Source: an uncultured Marinosulfonomonas sp.
Lineage (GTDB): Bacteria; Pseudomonadota; Alphaproteobacteria; Rhodobacterales; Rhodobacteraceae
Assembly (NCBI GenBank): GCA_947311455.1
Contig: CAMZKY010000288.1
Span: 1 to 26,834, forward strand
Length of the DNA: 26,834 nt
Reading direction: 5' to 3'
Shown here one piece after another: positions 7,572 through 14,447 of the stretch (positions are counted from its first letter, which is position 1; each line of letters opens with the position of its first letter). The translations under genes were made by a program, and so were the position numbers. The notes beneath the pieces are model-generated. The model ran no database searches and was not told where the DNA came from. It saw only the letters and a list, made by a program, of their open reading frames with translations.

Positions 7572-7623
7572 GAATCGACAAGGGTTTGTATAGAGAACCG
7601 CGATTCCTCAATGGTGGAATCGC
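7572..7623. promoter_or_regulatory. Cluster of three GANTC (CcrM) sites with a perfect 8-bp inverted repeat upstream of ptsP
   Basis: GAATC at 7572-7576, GATTC at 7602-7606 and GAATC at 7617-7621 fall within 50 bp; the last two sit inside the arms of GCGATTCC (7600-7607) and GGAATCGC (7616-7623), separated by 8 bases. No other GANTC site lies in the 215-bp gap between lysC and ptsP. GANTC is the methylation target of CcrM in alphaproteobacteria and influences GcrA-dependent promoters; gcrA is in this window. There is no T-run, so a terminator is less likely. Confidence 0.45.
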
Positions 7624-7728
7624 ATCAATGTTCCAGAAACCAGCAATTGCTTTGCGAAACGCATCAACCATTGACGGCACTGACGAAACCACTGATATTC
7701 AATTTAAAGTATACCGCTTCGGGGATCC

Positions 7729-9969
7729 ATGACGCACACCCATAAAACCAACAGTCGATTGATGCTCGGTAAACTTCGTCGCGCATTGGCGATCGAAGGC
7801 GAAGGCCAAGAACGGTTGGATCGCATTCCTGCGATTATCGCCGAGTCGATGGACTGCGAAGTATGTTCTATCTATCTATTTCGAGACGACGAAACACTTG
7901 AGCTATGCGCCACAGAAGGTTTAAAACCTGAAGCCGTTCACAAAACGCGAATGCGCCTTGGTGAAGGCTTGGTTGGCCGCGTGGCCAAATTTCAACGTAT
8001 CCTGAATACCGACGATGCCCCGAATATGCGCGGCTTCCGGTTTATGCCTGAAACCGGCGAAGAAGTTTTCATTTCTTTTCTGGGCGTTCCGATCCAGCGG
8101 CTTGGCGAACGACTTGGTGTTTTGGTGGTTCAGTCCAAAGAGAAACGGCGCTTCCTTGAGGACGAAATCTACGCACTTGAAGTGGTCGCGATGGTTATCG
8201 CGGAAATGGCTGAGCTGGGTGCGTTTGTAGGCGAGGGCGCGGCCCTTTCGGCATTGCACAAACAAGCACGGTTGTTTCGCGGGGGTGTTGCTCAAGAAGG
8301 CATTGCAGAAGGTAACGTCTATCTTCATGAGCCGCGTGTGGTCGTGACCAACCCCATTGGCGAAGATTCTGAAATTGAACATGCGCGATTGACAAAAGCG
8401 ATCGACACGCTACGTGTTTCTGTTGACGAAATGCTTGATACGGCAGGGGCATCTGACAAAGATCAGTTAAATGTGTTGGAAACATATCGCATGTTTGCCA
8501 ATTCCAAAGGCTGGATCAATCGCATGCAGTCCGACATTGAAAGCGGCTTATCCGCCGAAGCCGCAGTTGAGAAAGAGCAATCGCTTGCCCGCACCCGCCT
8601 TGGCCAGGTTCCAGATCATTATTTGCGTGAACGTCTGCATGATCTTGATGACTTGTCCAATCGATTGCTACGCATTTTAACAGGCCAGGGTGAAAAAACC
8701 GGCGCCGAACTGCCGGAAAACCCAATCCTTATTGCACGTAATATTGGTCCGGGCGATTTGCTGGAATATGGGCGAAAACTGCGCGGAATTGTGCTTGAAG
8801 AAGGCTCGGTTGGTTCTCATGCTACTATTATTGCGCGCGCCATGGCCATTCCCTTGGTCATTCACGCAAACGGAATCACCACCGAAGCCTTGAATGGCGA
8901 TCATATTCTTGTCGACGGGGAACAGGGCGTTGTCCATCTGCGCCCTGATGAAGCCGTTGTCGGAGCCTTCAAAGACAAAATGGCGATGCTTGAAAAAGAA
9001 CAAGAACGCTATTCCTCGATACGCACTAAACCTGCCGAAACGTTGGATGGTGAAATCATCACTTTGACAATGAATGCCGGGTTGATGGCTGACTTACCCT
9101 CGTTACAATCATCTGGTGCGTCTGGTGTTGGGTTGTTTCGCACAGAATTACAATTCCTTGTCCGCAATGAGATGCCTAAGCGGAGCCATCTTTGCTCGCT
9201 TTATTCCAAGGTTTTGGCGGCGGCTGATGGCCAGCGCGTGGTGTTTCGAACCCTTGATATTGGCTCGGACAAAGTCCTGCCCTATCTCGAACCCCAAGAT
9301 GAGCCAAATCCGGCAATGGGTTGGCGCGCCATTCGGGTTGGGCTGGATAAAACCGGCATAATGCGCATGCAGCTTCAAGCTTTGATCCGCGCGGCAAATG
9401 GCGGACCCTTAACTGTAATGTTCCCGTTTGTTGCCCAGTTCGAGGAGTATCGTGATGCCCGTGCCATGCTGGAAACGGAAATTCAACGGGAGGCAAAAAA
9501 AGGCCACCCGATCCCCTCGAAAATCGAGATTGGCGCGATGCTGGAAACACCTTCTTTGGCTTTTGCGCCGGATAGGTTTTTTGAGGAAGTGGATTTCATT
9601 TCAATTGGTGGCAACGATTTAAAACAATTTTTCTTTGCCGCCGACCGCGAAAATGAACGGGTACGTCGTCGGTATGACACTTTGAATGTCAGCTTTCTAA
9701 CCTTTATCGAGCGTATCGTTCGACGCTGCAATGACATCGGCACACCCGTTTCGTTTTGCGGGGAGGACGCAGGGCGCCCGATCGAGGCCTTGTGTTTTGC
9801 GGCGATGGGCCTTCGGTGTCTTTCAATGCGTCCAGCCTCGATTGGCCCTGTGAAAAGCCTGTTAAGACGGACTAATCTAAGCCAAGCCAAAACCGTTATT
9901 CAAGCGGCACGCGAACGAGGCGATCAATCTGTACGACCCGCGATCATCGGATGGCTGCGCGGCCGCTAA
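7729..9969 (+). CDS. ptsP: Phosphoenolpyruvate-protein phosphotransferase, nitrogen PTS enzyme I (EI-Ntr)
   Basis: A 746-residue EI-Ntr. The first ~165 residues form a GAF domain (MDCEVCSIYLF, GLVGRVAKFQR, FLGVPIQRLGERLGVLVVQ), the sensor that distinguishes PtsP from sugar-PTS enzyme I. It is followed by the N-terminal enzyme I helical domain, the phosphohistidine domain with GSVGSHATIIARAMAIP (active His364), and the PEP-binding barrel with GLFRTE, FRTLDIGSDK and ISIGGNDLKQ. The protein autophosphorylates from PEP and passes phosphate to NPr (PtsO) and then PtsN, linking nitrogen status (glutamine sensed by GAF) to regulation, including (p)ppGpp level in Caulobacter and Sinorhizobium. Placement directly after lysC is common in alphaproteobacteria. 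The start has GGGGA five bases upstream. Confidence 0.95.
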   Translation: MTHTHKTNSRLMLGKLRRALAIEGEGQERLDRIPAIIAESMDCEVCSIYLFRDDETLELCATEGLKPEAVHKTRMRLGEGLVGRVAKFQRILNTDDAPNMRGFRFMPETGEEVFISFLGVPIQRLGERLGVLVVQSKEKRRFLEDEIYALEVVAMVIAEMAELGAFVGEGAALSALHKQARLFRGGVAQEGIAEGNVYLHEPRVVVTNPIGEDSEIEHARLTKAIDTLRVSVDEMLDTAGASDKDQLNVLETYRMFANSKGWINRMQSDIESGLSAEAAVEKEQSLARTRLGQVPDHYLRERLHDLDDLSNRLLRILTGQGEKTGAELPENPILIARNIGPGDLLEYGRKLRGIVLEEGSVGSHATIIARAMAIPLVIHANGITTEALNGDHILVDGEQGVVHLRPDEAVVGAFKDKMAMLEKEQERYSSIRTKPAETLDGEIITLTMNAGLMADLPSLQSSGASGVGLFRTELQFLVRNEMPKRSHLCSLYSKVLAAADGQRVVFRTLDIGSDKVLPYLEPQDEPNPAMGWRAIRVGLDKTGIMRMQLQALIRAANGGPLTVMFPFVAQFEEYRDARAMLETEIQREAKKGHPIPSKIEIGAMLETPSLAFAPDRFFEEVDFISIGGNDLKQFFFAADRENERVRRRYDTLNVSFLTFIERIVRRCNDIGTPVSFCGEDAGRPIEALCFAAMGLRCLSMRPASIGPVKSLLRRTNLSQAKTVIQAARERGDQSVRPAIIGWLRGR

Positions 9970-10084
9970 GCGTCTGTCATGTGTTGTATGCCGGAATATT
10001 GTTGCTAGAGTTTACCTTTAGGAGCCGAGCGATTGGGTATGTCCTGTATTTGATCACATTATCAAGAGAGGTTAATATACAGCC

Positions 10085-10681
10085 ATGCTGAAGGTCACCA
10101 ATCTAACACGCCTGCATATTGGCCCTGTGGATTTTGTCGTAGCAAACGGCGAATGCGTCGCGATCACTGGCCCATCCGGCAGTGGTAAATCAGTGTTGCT
10201 ACGCTCGATTGTCGATCTAGACCCCAATTCGGGCGAAATCCAAACCGATACTCTGACGCGTTCAAAATGTAGCCCAATCCAATGGCGCAAAGCAGTGGCA
10301 ATGTTGCCCGCCGAAAGCGGCTGGTGGGCAGATCATGTCGAAACACATTTTCACAACACCGAAGATCTCCCCCCCTTATTGGAACAAATTGCCCTGCACC
10401 CCGATGCCCTGCAATGGGAAGTCGCGCACTTATCTACGGGGGAAAAGCACCGGCTTGCTTTGCTGCGATGTTTGGAAAGCAAGCCCGAAGTTTTATTGCT
10501 CGATGAACCGACAGCCGCACTGGATCACGCCACAACATTGCAAGTTGAGGCATTGCTTGGGAGTATTATGGCCAAAGGTACCAGTATTGTCATCGTAACC
10601 CACGATCCAGATCAGGCAACCCGTCTTGCGAATCATCATCTACATTTGGAAAACGGCCAGCTGAAAGAGGTGTCAAAATGA
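10085..10681 (+). CDS. fetA: ABC transporter ATP-binding protein, FetA-like
   Basis: A compact 198-residue ABC ATPase. Walker A is GPSGSGKS at 29-36, the signature is LSTGE at 116-120, Walker B is VLLLDEP at 136-142, and the switch histidine follows in IVTHDPDQA. Together with the UPF0014 permease encoded immediately downstream it matches the FetA (YbbL)/FetB (YbbM) pair, reported in E. coli to export iron and protect against oxidative stress. Start and stop are set by the 4-base ATGA overlap with fetB at 10678-10681. The signature reads LSTGE rather than the common LSGGE/Q, a mild variation. The substrate is inferred from family; other small metals or lipids are possible. Confidence 0.8.
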   Translation: MLKVTNLTRLHIGPVDFVVANGECVAITGPSGSGKSVLLRSIVDLDPNSGEIQTDTLTRSKCSPIQWRKAVAMLPAESGWWADHVETHFHNTEDLPPLLEQIALHPDALQWEVAHLSTGEKHRLALLRCLESKPEVLLLDEPTAALDHATTLQVEALLGSIMAKGTSIVIVTHDPDQATRLANHHLHLENGQLKEVSK

Positions 10682-11490
10682 ACAGTTACATTAGCCTGAC
10701 TTATTTTGACCTTGCCTTGGCGGCGATTTTTCTGGTGATCAATGGGGCGTTGTCAATCTGGCTACAACTGGGATTAGAGCGGAAATTATTGATCGCCAGC
10801 CTGCGGATGATTGTGCAGCTGGTCCTTGTTGGAGTGCTGTTGAAATCTTTGTTTTCGATTCTTTCTCCGTGGCTCACCATATTGGTGGCATTGTTCATGG
10901 TTGGTTTTGCGGGGCGTGAGGTTTGGGCGCGTCAAGATCGGCGATTGTCCGGTGTTTGGGGCTTTGGCATCGGCACCAGCGCCATGGCCTTTGCAGGCGC
11001 TGGCATTACGGTAATTGCCCTTACCACGATGATCGGGCCTGATCCGTGGTGGACACCGCGCTTTGCCTTGCCGCTGTTGGGAATGGTTCTGGGCAATACC
11101 ATGACCGGAATCAGCCTTGCACTGGATACCCTGCACACCAGCGTCATCCGTGAACGCCCAGCCATCGAAGCACGGCTATTGTTGGGTTCAGATCGTTGGA
11201 GCGCGCTGCGACCCGTTATGCGCCGCGCCCTTCGATCCGGGTTTATGCCGATTATTAACTCCATGGCAGCGACAGGTATCGTTTCATTGCCCGGCATGAT
11301 GACAGGGCAAATTTTGTCGGGCGTCGATCCGAACGAGGCCGTGAAATATCAGCTTTTGGTGATGTTCCTGATTGGTGGTGCAACAGGGTTGGGCGTATTG
11401 CTCGCCACATTAGCCTCGGTCTGGCGATTGACAGATGACCGTGATCGCCTGCGTCTAGAGCGCCTTACTGCGCCAAAAAGCAACGCTTGA
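10678..11490 (+). CDS. fetB: ABC transporter permease, UPF0014 family, FetB-like
   Basis: A 270-residue integral membrane protein with about seven hydrophobic segments, e.g. YFDLALAAIFLVINGAL near the N-terminus and YQLLVMFLIGGATGLGVLL near the C-terminus. The stretch MVLGNTMTGISLALD, followed by an ERPAIEARLLLGSD loop and SLPGMMTGQILSG, is the hallmark of UPF0014/FetB permeases. It overlaps fetA by ATGA, so the two subunits are made together and likely form a homodimeric-type exporter in the inner membrane. Iron export is the role shown for the E. coli proteins; here it is an inference. There is no periplasmic binding protein gene nearby, consistent with export. gcrA follows 113 bp later with its own promoter candidate. 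Confidence 0.82.
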   Translation: MNSYISLTYFDLALAAIFLVINGALSIWLQLGLERKLLIASLRMIVQLVLVGVLLKSLFSILSPWLTILVALFMVGFAGREVWARQDRRLSGVWGFGIGTSAMAFAGAGITVIALTTMIGPDPWWTPRFALPLLGMVLGNTMTGISLALDTLHTSVIRERPAIEARLLLGSDRWSALRPVMRRALRSGFMPIINSMAATGIVSLPGMMTGQILSGVDPNEAVKYQLLVMFLIGGATGLGVLLATLASVWRLTDDRDRLRLERLTAPKSNA

Positions 11491-11512
11491 CCTTGAATTC
11501 TTGCAACGATGC

Positions 11513-11540
11513 TTGTATCCCCCGCTAGCCTGTATAAAAT
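11513..11540 (+). promoter_or_regulatory. Possible promoter of gcrA
   Basis: TTGTAT (11513-11518) and TAAAAT (11535-11540, within TATAAAAT) are spaced by 16 bp and lie 63 bp upstream of the gcrA start. The 113-bp gap contains no GANTC site. Confidence 0.4.
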
Positions 11541-11603
11541 AGGGCAACAGAATTCTTTCACGGGCCACCATCGGGGTGTGCCTGTTCCAGTTAAGGAAAA
11601 TCC

Positions 11604-12164
11604 ATGTCTTGGACCGATGATCGCGTTGAAACCCTGAAGAAGCTTTGGGGCGAAGGACACTCTGCCAGCCAGATCGCTAAAGAATTAGGCGGTGTAACCC
11701 GCAATGCCGTAATCGGCAAGGTGCATCGCTTGGGCCTTTCGAATCGTGCGACGGGGGCAAAAGCTGGTGCGAAAACGGCCGCCAAGGCAGCCCCAAAGGC
11801 AGCCGCCAAACCCAAGGCAGCCCCAAAAGCAGCCGCCAAGCCCAAAACCGAACCCGCTATTATCCCAAAACCTGTGCATATTCGCAAAGCAATTATTCCA
11901 GCAGGTCAACCCTTGCCGCCACAGCCTTCGGCCAACGAAATCAGCCCAGAAGCATTGGCTTCGGTGCGTGAAGTTGAGAAAACCGCCAAGAAAATCACCC
12001 TGATGGAATTAACCGAACGCACATGCAAATGGCCAATCGGTGACCCGGCAACAGATGAATTCTGGTTCTGCGGCCTTGATTCAGAACCCGGTAAACCCTA
12101 TTGCGAGGCTCATGTGGGCGTCGCGTTCCAGCCGATGTCAGCACGGCGAGATCGTCGGCGCTAG
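11604..12164 (+). CDS. gcrA: Cell cycle regulator GcrA
   Basis: A 186-residue GcrA homologue. The N-terminal DNA-binding helix-turn-helix, beginning MSWTDDRVETLKKLW and including GHSASQIAKELGGVTRNA and VIGKVHRLGLSNRA (about 1-45), is the defining signature. A low-complexity Ala/Lys/Pro linker follows (about 50-100), and a C-terminal region with RTCKWPIGDP and WFCGLDSEPGKPYCEAH forms the sigma-70-interacting domain. In Caulobacter and relatives GcrA binds sigma-70 RNA polymerase and activates promoters that carry CcrM-methylated GANTC sites. AAGGAAAA lies just upstream of the ATG. The gene is monocistronic here, convergent with the AsmA-family gene 60 bp away. Its linker contains an exact-length 30-bp tandem duplication. 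Confidence 0.95.
   Translation: MSWTDDRVETLKKLWGEGHSASQIAKELGGVTRNAVIGKVHRLGLSNRATGAKAGAKTAAKAAPKAAAKPKAAPKAAAKPKTEPAIIPKPVHIRKAIIPAGQPLPPQPSANEISPEALASVREVEKTAKKITLMELTERTCKWPIGDPATDEFWFCGLDSEPGKPYCEAHVGVAFQPMSARRDRRR
11784..11843 (+). repeat. 30-bp tandem duplication inside the gcrA linker
   Basis: Bases 11784-11813 and 11814-11843 are direct tandem copies with two mismatches. Each encodes the 10-residue unit KAAPKAAAKP, so the unit keeps the reading frame. It sits between the DNA-binding and sigma-interacting domains and is likely a slippage-prone, length-variable linker. Confidence 0.8.
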
Positions 12165-12224
12165 GTTTTTTAGCCTCTAACAGTTTTACCAAACCACCTT
12201 CGGAGTTACTTCGACAGGCGCTTT

Positions 12225-14273
12225 TTAGTTCCCGCCCAAAAGATTACCCAATCCGCGCAACAGCTCTTCTTCGGCTTTGCGCTTGGCCGCATCCTCAAGG
12301 CTTTCACCTTCTTCTGCCCCGACGGCCTGTTCCGCCTGACGGCGCAAATCTTCTTCTTTGGCTTTGGCTTGCGCCCGCAATTCGGCTTCCTTGGCGGCGG
12401 CCTTCGCGCGCAGCTCTGCCTCCTTAGCTTCAACTTTGGCGCGCAAGGCGGCTTCTTCGGCTTTCAAACGAGCCTCTAGTGCGGCTTTTTCTTCGGCTAA
12501 ATTCTGGTCAATCAACGCCTGCAAATCGGGGCGGAATTGGGGGTTAGCCCATGTGCCCGACACAATCACCGGCACACTGATTCCACCAATTCCGTTTTCA
12601 TCAGCAAGTGCCACGGGATTAATCCGGTAATCCAGCGTCTGATCCCCGATGTCGATATTTCCCTTGCCCGTGGCCGACGCCAGAGGTGCGGCAAATTTGA
12701 AATCATCATTGCGTAGCACGCCGCCTTTGATGGTAAATGTCGCGCCAAGCGCGTCAAAAATGGTTTTCTGCCCTTTACCTTGATAAGACGTATCAAGATT
12801 ACGCAACATGCCTGCCAGATCAAGACCACGTAATTCACCTTTGCCAAGGTTAAAACCGCCACTTCCCGATAGGCTTTTGGCAATTGCATCCACAGAATTG
12901 CCAACGCCCAGAAACTTAAAACTCAAATCGCCCACACCGATCAATCGGTCATAATCAGCGGCATCCACCAACAGCGGTGTCATGGAAATATTGCGCGCCT
13001 TCAGGTCACCGCCCACAGACAGCCCACCGCGCCCATTGACCACAAACTGCCCGGCAATGGTGCCATCATAGGCCTGCACATCCAGTAATTTGAAAACCGC
13101 ACGGGAACGATCAATGGTGATACTGATACGAGATTTTCCAAATTTCGTTACACCCAGATCAACAGCACCCACAGCTAGTGAAATTTCGCCATTCACAAGC
13201 GAAAGGCCGCTAACATCTATATGATCTTTGGGCCAGCCCATCGCGCCGGATGATCCCGACCCACCGTCTGAACCGCCGGAAATCGCGGTGAAATCAAGCG
13301 CATCCGCATTGAATTTCGCCTTGATCGTCGGGGTTTTTCCGGGGAAATAATCTGCCGCACCACGTAAAATATTCTGATCCAGCGCGATGCGCCCATCGCG
13401 CAAATGGGCCGAGCCTTTGGACGTGTAGGTCACATTCCCCGCCACCGCCACGGTTTGCCCCATGCCGCGCGCTAGTTCGGGTGGTGTCATGCCCAGCAAC
13501 TTGAATAGCCCCGCCATGGTACCCAGTTCCGCATCCAGATTTCCGTCCACCGCCACCGGCGAAATTCCTGCACGGCCTGCAAAAACAATCTTGCTATCGG
13601 CGATCATGGTCTTTATGTTTACCCGCCCGACTTCACCTTGCAGAAATCCGCCAAAATCGGCAACATCTGCCGTCAAGGAAATCAATTGCCCGCGCATTTG
13701 CGCCGACAGGCTGACATCACCGCGCCCGCGAAAGGCTGGTAATTTCAAGGTGGAATCAACCGCATTCAAAACATAGGTTTCGCCACTGCGATGATCGGCA
13801 AAAGTGATTTTACCGTTTTTGATCACGGCTTTGGCCAATGAAAACGCCGAGATGCCACCTGCCCCTCCATCTACGCCTGACGCGCCACCGACATCGTTCT
13901 CCCAATTTCCGCGCCCGTTTGCGGCAATTTCCAACATGATTTCGGGCTCGATCAATTCGATCTTTTTGATCTTAATATCACCGGAAAACAACGCTTGCAG
14001 ATCAACACCGATAAACAATGATTTTGCTGTCAGAATTGGCCCTTTACTTGACCACGGCGCATTTGAAACGGTAAGCGCACCGGTTTTCACACCCAACACC
14101 GGAAAAATCGAGGTCGAAACCTCACCACTAATGTCAAGCTTGCGTCCCGTTTGTGCTTCCAATTGATCACTCGCCAAACCGGCAATCTTTTCACCGGGGA
14201 TCATTAACACCCCAACCACAATCATAACCACCAAAACAACCAGAACCGCAACCAGACGAAAAATAAATCGCAT
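12225..14273 (-). CDS. AsmA family protein
   Basis: About 682 residues, with a single N-terminal membrane anchor (RLVAVLVVLVVMIVVGVLMI) and then a long beta-rich periplasmic region. AsmA-family traits are visible: GRKLDISGEVSTSIFPVLGVK, VSNAPWSS near residue 75, and the C-terminal AsmA_2 block FDALGATFTIKGGVLRNDDF followed by GNIDIGDQTLDYRINP. AsmA-like proteins are repeat-beta-groove proteins thought to help move phospholipids to the outer membrane. I chose ATG at 14273, which has AAAGG eight bases upstream; a GTG at 14282 is open but too close to that site. The last ~95 residues form a highly charged Glu/Lys/Ala helix with repeated ELRAK..AKE units, which is unusual. The gene is divergent from the DUF255 gene. 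Confidence 0.82.
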   Translation of the reverse strand: MRFIFRLVAVLVVLVVMIVVGVLMIPGEKIAGLASDQLEAQTGRKLDISGEVSTSIFPVLGVKTGALTVSNAPWSSKGPILTAKSLFIGVDLQALFSGDIKIKKIELIEPEIMLEIAANGRGNWENDVGGASGVDGGAGGISAFSLAKAVIKNGKITFADHRSGETYVLNAVDSTLKLPAFRGRGDVSLSAQMRGQLISLTADVADFGGFLQGEVGRVNIKTMIADSKIVFAGRAGISPVAVDGNLDAELGTMAGLFKLLGMTPPELARGMGQTVAVAGNVTYTSKGSAHLRDGRIALDQNILRGAADYFPGKTPTIKAKFNADALDFTAISGGSDGGSGSSGAMGWPKDHIDVSGLSLVNGEISLAVGAVDLGVTKFGKSRISITIDRSRAVFKLLDVQAYDGTIAGQFVVNGRGGLSVGGDLKARNISMTPLLVDAADYDRLIGVGDLSFKFLGVGNSVDAIAKSLSGSGGFNLGKGELRGLDLAGMLRNLDTSYQGKGQKTIFDALGATFTIKGGVLRNDDFKFAAPLASATGKGNIDIGDQTLDYRINPVALADENGIGGISVPVIVSGTWANPQFRPDLQALIDQNLAEEKAALEARLKAEEAALRAKVEAKEAELRAKAAAKEAELRAQAKAKEEDLRRQAEQAVGAEEGESLEDAAKRKAEEELLRGLGNLLGGN

Positions 14274-14304
14274 TACACCCACCTTTTTCTAACAGTGCCC
14301 CCTA

Positions 14305-14333
14305 TATCTAGGATTGAACAGTAACAGTCTCAA
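14305..14333 (-). promoter_or_regulatory. Possible promoter of the AsmA-family gene
   Basis: On the minus strand TTGAGA (14333-14328) and TAGATA (14310-14305) are separated by 17 bp, ending about 32 bp upstream of the ATG at 14273. The -35 matches consensus in five of six positions; the -10 is weak. Confidence 0.38.
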
Positions 14334-14393
14334 CCATTAACAATAGTTCATTGAAAATCGGCGCAAATCGGCAATCATTCACCCAATCGTCAA

Positions 14394-14422
14394 CTGACAG
14401 GCCCGAAACCATCAGCTATCCT
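14394..14422 (+). promoter_or_regulatory. Probable promoter of the exported DUF255 gene
   Basis: CTGACA (14394-14399) and TATCCT (14417-14422) with 17-bp spacing lie 25 bp upstream of the ATG at 14448. Position and spacing fit a sigma-70 promoter with a short leader. Confidence 0.5.
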
Positions 14423-14447
14423 GTTTGAAACAACCACGGAACATCCC

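Noticed and set aside
7485..7745. Plus-strand 86-codon ORF spanning the lysC-ptsP gap
   Set aside because: It overlaps both gene ends, has no family features, and covers the GANTC cluster, which looks like non-coding control DNA.
12165..12224. Expected bidirectional terminator between gcrA and the AsmA-family gene
   Set aside because: T-runs are present but I found no stable stem next to them.
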